From UBA11524 sp963642705 (GTDB lineage: Bacteria; Bacillota; Clostridia; Christensenellales; Aristaeellaceae), in assembly GCA_963642705.1 (NCBI GenBank), contig CAVIHU010000014.1, forward strand, positions 1 to 50,599: DNA of 50,599 nucleotides, given 5' to 3'. Numbering within the stretch: the stretch's first letter is position 1; each line of letters begins with the position of its first letter. Position numbers and translations under genes: made by a program. Positions 32,860 to 40,099 of this stretch are shown in pieces. The notes beneath the pieces are model-generated. The model was given only the letters and a program-made list of their open reading frames with translations, ran no database searches and was not told the DNA's origin.

Positions 32860-34385
32860 TGCACCTGATAGCGGTACAGCACGCGCGTCTGCACCTGATT
32901 TCCTTCGAGCGGAGTGTCCTGCCAGGCAGACCAGTCGCCGTTGACCGTACGCGTTTCAACCTGTCTTGTATCGCTTTGGCCAACCCAGTTGCTCGTCCAA
33001 TCGCTCCAGGATCCCCAGCCCTGATAGACATACTGAATCGTCTTCGTGCGGGAACGGTACACCGTCACCTGGGTGGTCTCCGTCTTCGTGGAGGAATTTT
33101 CATTATACCAGCTTGAGCCGTCCGGAGCCTTATACCAATAGCAGCCGCCCCTTGTACCTGATCCTGTAAATCTGGTCGTAGAGCTTTTGTATTTCCAGCC
33201 GATTACCTCCGTCACCACAGAAGGTGTCTGCGTGGTCACATCGATGCAGCTGTACCAGAGCATGCCGGGATGGTCACGATGACGGTATTCCCAGCGGGAA
33301 TAGTTCCAAACGGTTACATCCTTATAAACGTCCTGTGTGGACGTTTCAACTTCCAGCGTGGCAGAAGCGTAAACCGGCGTTTCAGAATAGCCAGACCAAT
33401 CGCCGTACACTACGTTCTGGAACCAGCCATCGCCGGTCTGGATTTCCGCGCTCGTCTTGACAACAAAATCACGGTAGCGGTACTCGGTTTTTACGTTTCT
33501 GTTTCGATACTGCGTCTTTTTGTCGACAATCTTCGCGCCATCCGGCACGGTTTCCACCCAGTCTGAATAAACAACAGGCTTCGCTGTCTGCGTTGCCGTG
33601 ACAACAGGCTTCGCTGTCGGCGTTGCCGTGACCTGCGGCACGTAGCGAACGGTTGGTTTCGGGGTTGCCGTCGGTTCAGGCGTTGGTGTAATCAAGCTAT
33701 CAGCAAATTCGTTCAAAACAACATCGTACATTGCCTTTGCCGGCGCATATTTGTCTTTAATTTGGGAAAGAAGCTGAGCTGCCTTTTCATAATCCCCCTC
33801 TCCATAAGCCTCCACTGCATTGTTGAAAATATCTTCATTGTTCACAGCCGGTTTTTCTATAAGCAATGAAATCAATCTCTCACGTGCATCATGGAAATCG
33901 GAACACTGCAAATACTTTGACCTTGCCAAATCAACGTCTTCGTTTGCTTCCGCTTTGCGTCCATCAATGTACGCTCTGATCTGCGATACAGGAACGATGC
34001 TGATCTTTCCGTCATCGATTTTGCAATTTTCTTTCATGTATGCGGTGAGACCGTTTTCATCTGTTTCGAGATAATTGGTGAACTTCGGCATTTCCTCCAG
34101 TGCCTTCACATACATTTCAGCGATTGTCAGTTCATCCTTTTCAATAATATACTGTACGGCCATCGAATACATGATCAACTGAGCGCTGTATCCCTTGTTT
34201 CCGAGCATAGTGAAATCTTCGATGATATTGTTGATATCCAATCCGGAGTTCTTGGGGTTGCTCATGTAGAGATCCAGTTTCTTGAGGGTCAATGCATAGT
34301 TGTTTTCCATTTCCGCCACCGCAGAAACGTTCAAACAGCAAAGCAGGGTCGCCACCGCAAGCAGCATAGCCAGTATACGTTTCAT
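32856..34385 (-). CDS. Exported TPR-like protein with Pro/Thr linker and C-terminal Trp-rich repeats
   Basis: The 509 residues have a signal peptide (RILAMLLAVATLLCCLNV), an alpha-helical TPR-like domain (about 30-230: AARSKYLQC-type helices, YGEGDYEKAAQLLSQIKDKY), a Pro/Thr linker at about 233-270, and a C-terminal half with WxxW and YRYR-type repeats (WGSWSDWTSNW, YRNRNVKTEYRYR, QTRVLYRYQ). Similar Trp-rich units occur in clostridial surface proteins, with no known enzyme activity. A surface-exposed structural or adhesive role linked to the secretion system is likely but not proven. Confidence 0.7.
   Translation of the reverse strand: MKRILAMLLAVATLLCCLNVSAVAEMENNYALTLKKLDLYMSNPKNSGLDINNIIEDFTMLGNKGYSAQLIMYSMAVQYIIEKDELTIAEMYVKALEEMPKFTNYLETDENGLTAYMKENCKIDDGKISIVPVSQIRAYIDGRKAEANEDVDLARSKYLQCSDFHDARERLISLLIEKPAVNNEDIFNNAVEAYGEGDYEKAAQLLSQIKDKYAPAKAMYDVVLNEFADSLITPTPEPTATPKPTVRYVPQVTATPTAKPVVTATQTAKPVVYSDWVETVPDGAKIVDKKTQYRNRNVKTEYRYRDFVVKTSAEIQTGDGWFQNVVYGDWSGYSETPVYASATLEVETSTQDVYKDVTVWNYSRWEYRHRDHPGMLWYSCIDVTTQTPSVVTEVIGWKYKSSTTRFTGSGTRGGCYWYKAPDGSSWYNENSSTKTETTQVTVYRSRTKTIQYVYQGWGSWSDWTSNWVGQSDTRQVETRTVNGDWSAWQDTPLEGNQVQTRVLYRYQVQ
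33571..33630. repeat. Two tandem copies of a 30-bp unit in the Pro/Thr linker
   Basis: Positions 33571-33600 and 33601-33630 differ at one base. Each encodes a ten-residue piece of the TATPTAKPVV type, so linker length can change by slippage. Confidence 0.85.
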
Positions 34386-34423
34386 CTTGTCTTCTCCTTT
34401 TCCTGCCGGATATTATGCCGGCT

Positions 34424-36055
34424 TTATTGAATGGTTCCGTTCATGTTGTACAGCAGTCCCCTGGAAGAGTAAACCCGCAGTTCGTAGCTTTGTCCGCTCA
34501 CCAGGCTGTCCTTTGCCTGATTCAGCACCTCATCCAGCCGCACGAAGAGCAGATTCTGCCCAAAAATGCCGCAGCCACCGTCTTTTGCCGTCATCGTGAC
34601 GATGACTGTTTTTGTTCCGCACAGGATTACCACCTTGCAGCTGTCTATAGGCTCCGGAAAACCGTTAGCGGCAGACAAATGGAGATACACGCCCTGTCCG
34701 TCGCTTTGCATCTGCGTGACCGGCAGATTGCTGTCAGAGAGAATCCGCGTCAGCAGAAATTCCTGCATCAGCTTCTCGTGCTGGTCCGCGCCGTCATAGC
34801 CGCAATCCTTTGGATACCAGAAGAGCAGCCCTGTCATCTGACCGTAATCCGTTGGATCCTTTTCGAGCGTCAGCACGGCGATTGAAGCCGCCTGTACGTT
34901 TCGTCGCTGATGAATCACACCGACCGCTGCTGCTGCAACAAGAGCAGCGACCGTGACGATGGTGAGCAGCCTTCTTCTTTTCTTCCGTTTTTCGTCCTCG
35001 TTTTTCCTTCTCACGATTTCGTCCAGGTCATCGGTGATGCTGGCGTTCCGATCCGGCGTCTGTGGATCTTCGGTCACAGGCGGCTTTATCTTTTGTTGCG
35101 GCTGTTCGGGAATGACGCTCTCATCCTCGTCCGGCCTGTTCACCCTGCTTGCAAGCGAATCCGTCTGCGTTTCCGTTATGCTCTCCCTTTGCCGATAGTG
35201 CCATTGCAACGACGGATTTGCCTGTATTTTCTCTAATTTCTCAATAACCCTCCTGATATTTTCCGGTCTGTCTTCCGGATTTTCCGCCGTCATCAGCGCA
35301 GCAAACCGCCGCAGTGAGCTGCTTGTACCGTCCTGCTGCCCTTCAAGCAGCCGCTGAATCGTGCGTCCAAGGGCGTAGATATCTGTTTTCGGGGTCATCG
35401 TCCCTGAACGTCTCTCCGGTGCCTCATAATCAGGCGTACCGCCCTGCCGCTGTCCATCTGCTTCTGCCAGAAACGCTGATACGCCAAAATCGCCGAGCTT
35501 GTAGATATTATCCCGCAGCCAGAAGATATTATCCGGCTTCACATCGCCATGGATAATGGGCTTCGGCTGATGATAATGGCAGGTCTCCAGCGCCTTCGCG
35601 ACGCACAAAGCAATCTGGATAATCCTATTTTCATTCAGCGGCGCATCGGAAAGGACATTCTTGAGCGGCGTCAGCTTTTCCTCGCGGATCATCAGCATTG
35701 CGCCGGGTCTTCCCGCCGCCTTCACCTCTTCAAAGTCAAGGCAGTTCAGGATGTATGCCTCGCCCTGCAGCTGCTGCATGATTGTGATTTCATCGCGGCA
35801 TTGGGCAACCATTCTTTTGTATTTCTGCTCGATCGCGTCCGCCGTCAGGCCAATGCTCTTCAGGTATTTCACATCATCCGGCTCGGGCATGACACAAATG
35901 ACCTTAAGCGCCGATACCGTTTTTCCCGTCTCCGTTTCTCTTGTAATCTGGTAGACAACGCTCTTTTTTCCGCTTCCCAGAATGCTCTCAATCTGCCACT
36001 TCCGCAGCATTTCGGCTTGCGTCACATACGCTCTGATCTGTGCCTCTTCCATCAT
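34424..36055 (-). CDS. Membrane Ser/Thr protein kinase with extracellular tail (EssB-like topology)
   Basis: The 543 residues have a cytoplasmic kinase domain (about 15-280), a charged linker, one membrane helix (363-382) and an extracellular domain of about 150 residues. The active-site set is intact: Lys51 in SALKVI, HGDVKPDN at 169-176, DFG at 189-191, EAPER at 211-215 and Asp225. The glycine-rich loop GSGKKSVVY lacks the third glycine. There are no PASTA repeats, unlike PknB. EssB/YukC of type VIIb systems has the same order but is a pseudokinase. AGGAG seven bases upstream fixes the ATG at 36055; it overlaps the lipoprotein gene by four bases. Confidence 0.9.
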   Translation of the reverse strand: MMEEAQIRAYVTQAEMLRKWQIESILGSGKKSVVYQITRETETGKTVSALKVICVMPEPDDVKYLKSIGLTADAIEQKYKRMVAQCRDEITIMQQLQGEAYILNCLDFEEVKAAGRPGAMLMIREEKLTPLKNVLSDAPLNENRIIQIALCVAKALETCHYHQPKPIIHGDVKPDNIFWLRDNIYKLGDFGVSAFLAEADGQRQGGTPDYEAPERRSGTMTPKTDIYALGRTIQRLLEGQQDGTSSSLRRFAALMTAENPEDRPENIRRVIEKLEKIQANPSLQWHYRQRESITETQTDSLASRVNRPDEDESVIPEQPQQKIKPPVTEDPQTPDRNASITDDLDEIVRRKNEDEKRKKRRRLLTIVTVAALVAAAAVGVIHQRRNVQAASIAVLTLEKDPTDYGQMTGLLFWYPKDCGYDGADQHEKLMQEFLLTRILSDSNLPVTQMQSDGQGVYLHLSAANGFPEPIDSCKVVILCGTKTVIVTMTAKDGGCGIFGQNLLFVRLDEVLNQAKDSLVSGQSYELRVYSSRGLLYNMNGTIQ

Positions 36056-37446
36056 TTCGTCACTCCTGAAGCCGAGAAGATGATTTCATCGTCCAGCAGC
36101 AGCTCAACGCACCAGTCAGCCCCAGCCGGAATGCCTTGCAGCTGATCGAACAGGTCAGCCAGATAAATGGTCATCATCGTATCCGCATTCGTGCCCGGCA
36201 GGAACCTGACCTGATCCATCGGCCATTGACCGATCATCCGCGCCGTACCGCAGCCTTCCACGTGAAGATAGATTGCAGCCGCCTTGCCATCAAATGCCTC
36301 CCGATTGATTTTTCCAACTGCCCTGACAATTTCCAGATAGTATCCGTACTCTGCCAGGTTTTCCTCGGAAATTTCAACTGCAAAATCGTTGACTCGCTGT
36401 GCCGCGCCGGCGTTGAACAGCGTCACCGCGGGAGAGCTGCCCTTGCTGCTGCCGCGGTCAATTTCGCTGATTGTCTTGCTGTAGCTCGTCTTCCTGACGC
36501 GGAACATGCGCACATTCACATCTTCCTCTGCGCCGATGTACGTTTCGTTCGTATCTGCCCTGTCCACGGAGATGCTGTTACACTCACACTGCGCAAGCTG
36601 CCTTGCATCGTACACGCGAATGTAATACGTACTTCCCTGCCACAAGCCGCTGACGGAAAACGACACCTCCGCGTCCGTTGTCTGAACACTGTAGAGCGCG
36701 CAGCCGTTTTCGTCAGGCATCCATGCAACTGATTCGTCCTTTGCAACTTCAACCGCATCTCCGCTTACATCAGGTGCTTCCGCACTGGCGCTGACCGTGA
36801 TGAGGTAATCATTGATGCTCTGCTGATTCTTCCACGCGATTTCGATGGATGACCCATCGCCGCCTTGTTTTTTCGCCGTAAAGTGCAGGATGACCGACTG
36901 TAGGGCAGCAGCCGCCTTGTCCAGTTCCTTCTGTTCCTTCTGAAGCTTCCACAGCACATCCAGCTGCTCCGCTGCCATGCCGGACAGGATCGTGTACTCC
37001 CGTGCTTCCTTCAGGTCCTTTTCAGCATTCGTCAGGTCGCCTGCCGCAAGCTCCTCGCTGCCCTGCACATACATGATGTAGTAGACGACATCGGAGAATT
37101 TGCTTGACGAGCAGCGTTGAAAATGCTCCGCCGCATCCGTGTATTGCTCATCCCAGAAGCACAGCCAACCTTGCGCATAATGATAGTATTCCGCCGCATC
37201 CTTGTAGCTGCCGTACACATTTTCCGCGTAGTTCGCAACCACGTTTGAGAAGGACTTGCGCGCCTGCACCATGTTGCCTGCGGATTCATATGTCTTTCCG
37301 CGCTCGTACTCGGCATACATTGCCTCAAGCTTTGATGCCAGTGAATAATCATCGACGCCCGCTGCTGTTTCAGCCATTCCTGTCGAACAAGCACACAGCA
37401 CCAATGCAATTAGTAAGAACCACGCAATCGCATTTCTCAGTTTCAT
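36052..37446 (-). CDS. Exported TPR protein, probable lipoprotein
   Basis: The 464 residues start with a signal sequence and a lipobox-like LCAC. The N-terminal half is TPR-like (YERGKTYESAGNMVQARKSF, YYHYAQGWLCF), and the middle and C-terminal parts are beta-rich with a fibronectin-like look (YYIRVYDARQL). GGAGG eight bases upstream selects the ATG at 37446 over 37464. It is directly coupled to the kinase, so it may be its extracellular partner, a role EsaA or EssA might fill elsewhere. No family was recognised. Confidence 0.7.
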   Translation of the reverse strand: MKLRNAIAWFLLIALVLCACSTGMAETAAGVDDYSLASKLEAMYAEYERGKTYESAGNMVQARKSFSNVVANYAENVYGSYKDAAEYYHYAQGWLCFWDEQYTDAAEHFQRCSSSKFSDVVYYIMYVQGSEELAAGDLTNAEKDLKEAREYTILSGMAAEQLDVLWKLQKEQKELDKAAAALQSVILHFTAKKQGGDGSSIEIAWKNQQSINDYLITVSASAEAPDVSGDAVEVAKDESVAWMPDENGCALYSVQTTDAEVSFSVSGLWQGSTYYIRVYDARQLAQCECNSISVDRADTNETYIGAEEDVNVRMFRVRKTSYSKTISEIDRGSSKGSSPAVTLFNAGAAQRVNDFAVEISEENLAEYGYYLEIVRAVGKINREAFDGKAAAIYLHVEGCGTARMIGQWPMDQVRFLPGTNADTMMTIYLADLFDQLQGIPAGADWCVELLLDDEIIFSASGVTK

Positions 37447-37491
37447 GCCTATAGCCTCCATCATGAATTGATGCTGTATGGCTGCCTTGCC

Positions 37492-37824
37492 TTAATCCAG
37501 CTCGTTGCTCTCTACCGGCTTGTTTTCCGGAGGCTTTTCCGTCAGCGCCTTCTGCTGTGCAGCAAGTACAAACTGGCTGGTCACCGCAAATGTCTTGCCT
37601 TCCGGCCCCGTATAACCCTTGAATAAGACCTCGCTGATGTTCTCCGCATCAAACGGGCGAACCGTTTCGTCATCCTTCTCGCCCAGCGGATAGAACACGC
37701 CGACGTAATCAAAGCAATGCTCCTGTATTTTTAGACCGTAGCCTATAACGGCAAAGCAATACTTCCTGTTCTCCTCAAGGCGCACAATACTCCCAATGGG
37801 AAGAATGTTTTCAGCTGTCAGCAT
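37492..37824 (-). CDS. DUF4176 protein (Lap2-type substrate-targeting factor)
   Basis: This 110-residue protein shows the DUF4176 core: LPIGSIVRLEENRKYCF, DYVGVFYPLG and ISEVLFKGYTG. In streptococcal type VIIb systems, DUF4176 (Lap2) proteins bind LXG substrates and help them reach the translocase. It lies directly downstream of the candidate substrate gene. It ends in ESNELD, the same tail as the second DUF4176 protein in this operon. Confidence 0.82.
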   Translation of the reverse strand: MLTAENILPIGSIVRLEENRKYCFAVIGYGLKIQEHCFDYVGVFYPLGEKDDETVRPFDAENISEVLFKGYTGPEGKTFAVTSQFVLAAQQKALTEKPPENKPVESNELD

Positions 37825-37842
37825 GAATTTTGCCCTCCCCTG

Positions 37843-38631
37843 TTAAAAGATATAGTTAAAAAATGTCTTACCACCATCCACAACATAGTTAACGCCCTGT
37901 CCGACCCATCCGCCGACTGTCGCGCCGGTCTGAATGAAAGTGGTAGACATGCTGTCCGGGATATCAATTCCAGCGGCATTCAAAAGTAACTCGGCCACAC
38001 CTATTGCAGCTCCTCCAACGGATGAACCGGCACTCGTGCCAAGCATTTCAGAGAGCGACGTCCTGCCGCTGTGGTAATCTCCGGTAGTTTCGTTAATAAT
38101 ACTCTCATTCACATTGACAGCATGCGTGTAAGAATGCGTCATATTCCCCACATTGTTCAGCAGTGGGATTCCTGTAACGCCAGCTGCAATAATGCCTCCT
38201 GTGCCGAAGGCGGCCTCAAGAACGTCATTCGTGTCACCATTTGCAATGGCATCAATCAGTTCGGACGCATAGCCGCCTGTGACCACATCCAAAAGCGCCG
38301 TGACCGCGCCAGCAACGCCGCCGTCCTGAAATGCTTCAATCACCTTCACGGCCGAGTCGTAGATTTCCTTTACCTTAAGCAGCTTATCCAGATACTTCGA
38401 CAGCTTCTCAAACTTTTCAAAGACAGTCTTGACCATAGCGCTGATTTTGCCCAGAACGGTTCCGCCTACGTCGCTTAGAAGTTCGCCGCCTGCCTCCGGA
38501 TGCGCCTTCAGATAGGACTCCGTGTTTTGCGCACTTGTGAGCGCGTCTTTCGCAGAGTTCTTTGCACTTGTCGTCTGCTCAATCAACGTCTGCAATGCTT
38601 GCGCATTATAATCGGTTGTTATCGCCGTCAT
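37843..38631 (-). CDS. Candidate type VII substrate with glycine-zipper C-terminus
   Basis: The 262-residue protein has no signal peptide. Residues 1-110 are helical and rich in Ala, Lys and Ser, like the N-terminal targeting part of LXG/WXG substrates. The C-terminal part has GxxxGxxxG patterns at Gly198-202-206 and Gly236-240-244 plus Gly207-211, as in pore-forming T7SS toxins such as TelE. AGGAGG precedes the ATG. It is flanked by small helical proteins and a DUF4176 gene, the usual neighbours of such substrates. No enzyme motif and no obvious immunity gene are seen, so a membrane-active or structural substrate are both possible. Confidence 0.7.
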   Translation of the reverse strand: MTAITTDYNAQALQTLIEQTTSAKNSAKDALTSAQNTESYLKAHPEAGGELLSDVGGTVLGKISAMVKTVFEKFEKLSKYLDKLLKVKEIYDSAVKVIEAFQDGGVAGAVTALLDVVTGGYASELIDAIANGDTNDVLEAAFGTGGIIAAGVTGIPLLNNVGNMTHSYTHAVNVNESIINETTGDYHSGRTSLSEMLGTSAGSSVGGAAIGVAELLLNAAGIDIPDSMSTTFIQTGATVGGWVGQGVNYVVDGGKTFFNYIF

Positions 38632-38654
38632 GTTCCCGATCCTCCTGTTCTCTC

Positions 38655-38924
38655 TTAATCAAGCGTGTTCAAACGCCTTTCCGTAATCCTCTTCTCAGTG
38701 TCGATATTTTTCAGCAGCGTCTGCAGCGTCTGCAATGCTTTTTCAACCGCATCGCTCTTATCCGTGCACGCCTTATAGAGGTTTTGCGTATTGGCGCTCG
38801 CAATGCCCAGCTTCAAAAAAGAAAGAGCCTGCGAAAGATTGCCAATCTGCGTCTGCATGCTCGTCACAATAGACTGGCTATTGTTTACAGCCGTATCGAA
38901 GGCCGACAAATCAACATATGCCAT
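38655..38924 (-). CDS. Small helical protein, WXG100/Lap1-like
   Basis: This 89-residue, all-helical protein has no Trp-x-Gly turn. Size, AGGAGG site and place directly before the candidate substrate fit Lap1-type partners, which pair with substrates for export. The C-terminus reads NTLD, close to the NELD tail of the two DUF4176 proteins. Confidence 0.65.
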   Translation of the reverse strand: MAYVDLSAFDTAVNNSQSIVTSMQTQIGNLSQALSFLKLGIASANTQNLYKACTDKSDAVEKALQTLQTLLKNIDTEKRITERRLNTLD

Positions 38925-38939
38925 GTTTTTTCCTCCTTT

Positions 38940-39239
38940 TTATCCTTTAAGCACTTTCATTGCTTCATTTTCCTTTTTGCCGAGCTGTCCGGAAAGCGTT
39001 TCGACCGCCGTTGCATACGCCTTCACTGCCTCCGCGAGGCTCTGAATCTGCTCACTGAGCTGCATGTTGTTGTTCGAGATGAAATCCGACTTGTACTTGC
39101 TGTCCCAATTGCTCAGCATCGTGTCAAGCTCTGACTTAAGCTTCGCGCCGTTCTTCTTCAAGGCATCCGAAACGTCGTTCAGCGTGGTCAGCGCCTTGCT
39201 TACCTGCTGGCTGTTATACGAATAGTTGGTATTTGCCAT
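38940..39239 (-). CDS. WXG100-like protein
   Basis: The 99 residues form two helices joined around LSNWDSKY, where a WxG turn would be in ESAT-6/EsxA proteins. It is the best candidate for the EsxA-like substrate/component of this system. An upstream GTG at 39245 exists, but AAGGGG favours the ATG at 39239. Confidence 0.75.
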   Translation of the reverse strand: MANTNYSYNSQQVSKALTTLNDVSDALKKNGAKLKSELDTMLSNWDSKYKSDFISNNNMQLSEQIQSLAEAVKAYATAVETLSGQLGKKENEAMKVLKG

Positions 39240-39259
39240 ATGCACACGCCCCTTCTCTT

Positions 39260-39502
39260 TTATCCAAGCGACTTAATCTTCTTCGCGATGGTACCGCTTG
39301 CCGACTTCGCACTGTTCTTCGCCAGATTCGCATCCGCGATGCTGTCGTCCAGAATTTTCTGAAGCTCATTAACCGCCATGACGCCAATGGTCGATGTGTT
39401 AACGCTGGACAGCGCCTTGGCCGCCTCCTGCATCTTCAATTCCATATCTTCCAGATAGCTCTTTGCCGATGCCATGTCTGCGCTGTTATACTTGTCGCTC
39501 AT
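39260..39502 (-). CDS. Small helical protein of the secretion operon
   Basis: This 80-residue acidic/alanine-rich helical protein has no Trp. AGGAGG precedes the ATG. Its size and position between DUF4176 and the WXG100-like gene suggest a chaperone or substrate partner, but it has no clear family. Confidence 0.62.
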   Translation of the reverse strand: MSDKYNSADMASAKSYLEDMELKMQEAAKALSSVNTSTIGVMAVNELQKILDDSIADANLAKNSAKSASGTIAKKIKSLG

Positions 39503-39514
39503 TCTGTTTCCTCC

Positions 39515-39832
39515 TTAATCAAGCTCGTTCGATTCGTGCGGCTTCGGGGCGAATTCGCCCGCAGCAGCCCTGCGCTCCGCATCAGCCATCGCCTTCGTCA
39601 TCGCCTGCTGAAACTCGGGGTACTTCTCATACTGATAGCCATTGAACAGCACCTGTTCGATAGCATCCTCATCAAACAGGACAATGGGCATATCACCCAA
39701 GCCCAGCGGATACGGGACAGAAGAGTACTTCCGGACGTTTCCGGCTGCGCCCACACGCAAATAGCCCGTAACCATGCGCTTCTCGCGATGCTCCCTGATC
39801 GTCACGACACTCCCGATCGGCAAAAACTCCAT
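39515..39832 (-). CDS. DUF4176 protein, second copy
   Basis: The 105 residues contain LPIGSVVTIREHREKRMV, VPYPLG and IEQVLFNGYQYEK, the DUF4176 core. It ends HESNELD, matching VESNELD of the copy at 37492-37824. Two such copies in one operon suggest more than one substrate, or one factor per substrate set. AAGGAGG precedes the ATG. Confidence 0.82.
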   Translation of the reverse strand: MEFLPIGSVVTIREHREKRMVTGYLRVGAAGNVRKYSSVPYPLGLGDMPIVLFDEDAIEQVLFNGYQYEKYPEFQQAMTKAMADAERRAAAGEFAPKPHESNELD

Positions 39833-39850
39833 ACAGACCTCCTTATATTT

Positions 39851-40093
39851 TTAGCACAGCATGAGCACTGCGCCGTTTTTTACATTCAAGCTGCGCACTG
39901 ACTCGTTCAGGTCGAGCACTGCATGTCTCTGTTTGTCGCAAAGCACGCAGATCACCAGATCAATATACGGCTGTGCATTCATCTGCGTAACGATGTCGGC
40001 AAGCATATCCCGGAAAGGCACATCCGCCGGCAGCGTAAATGTTTCACATTGACCCGTGCCCGGCACAACAATATGGGCAAGAATATGTTCCAT
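39851..40093 (-). CDS. esaB: EsaB/YukD-like ubiquitin-fold protein
   Basis: This 80-residue protein has a ubiquitin-like beta-grasp pattern (HILAHIVVPGTGQ, TFTLPADVPFRDMLADIV, SVRSLNVKNGAVLML) and fits the EsaB/YukD family of type VIIb systems. It follows essC with seven bases between them and a GAAGGAG site. Its partner is EssC. Confidence 0.85.
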   Translation of the reverse strand: MEHILAHIVVPGTGQCETFTLPADVPFRDMLADIVTQMNAQPYIDLVICVLCDKQRHAVLDLNESVRSLNVKNGAVLMLC

Positions 40094-40099
40094 TCAGCC

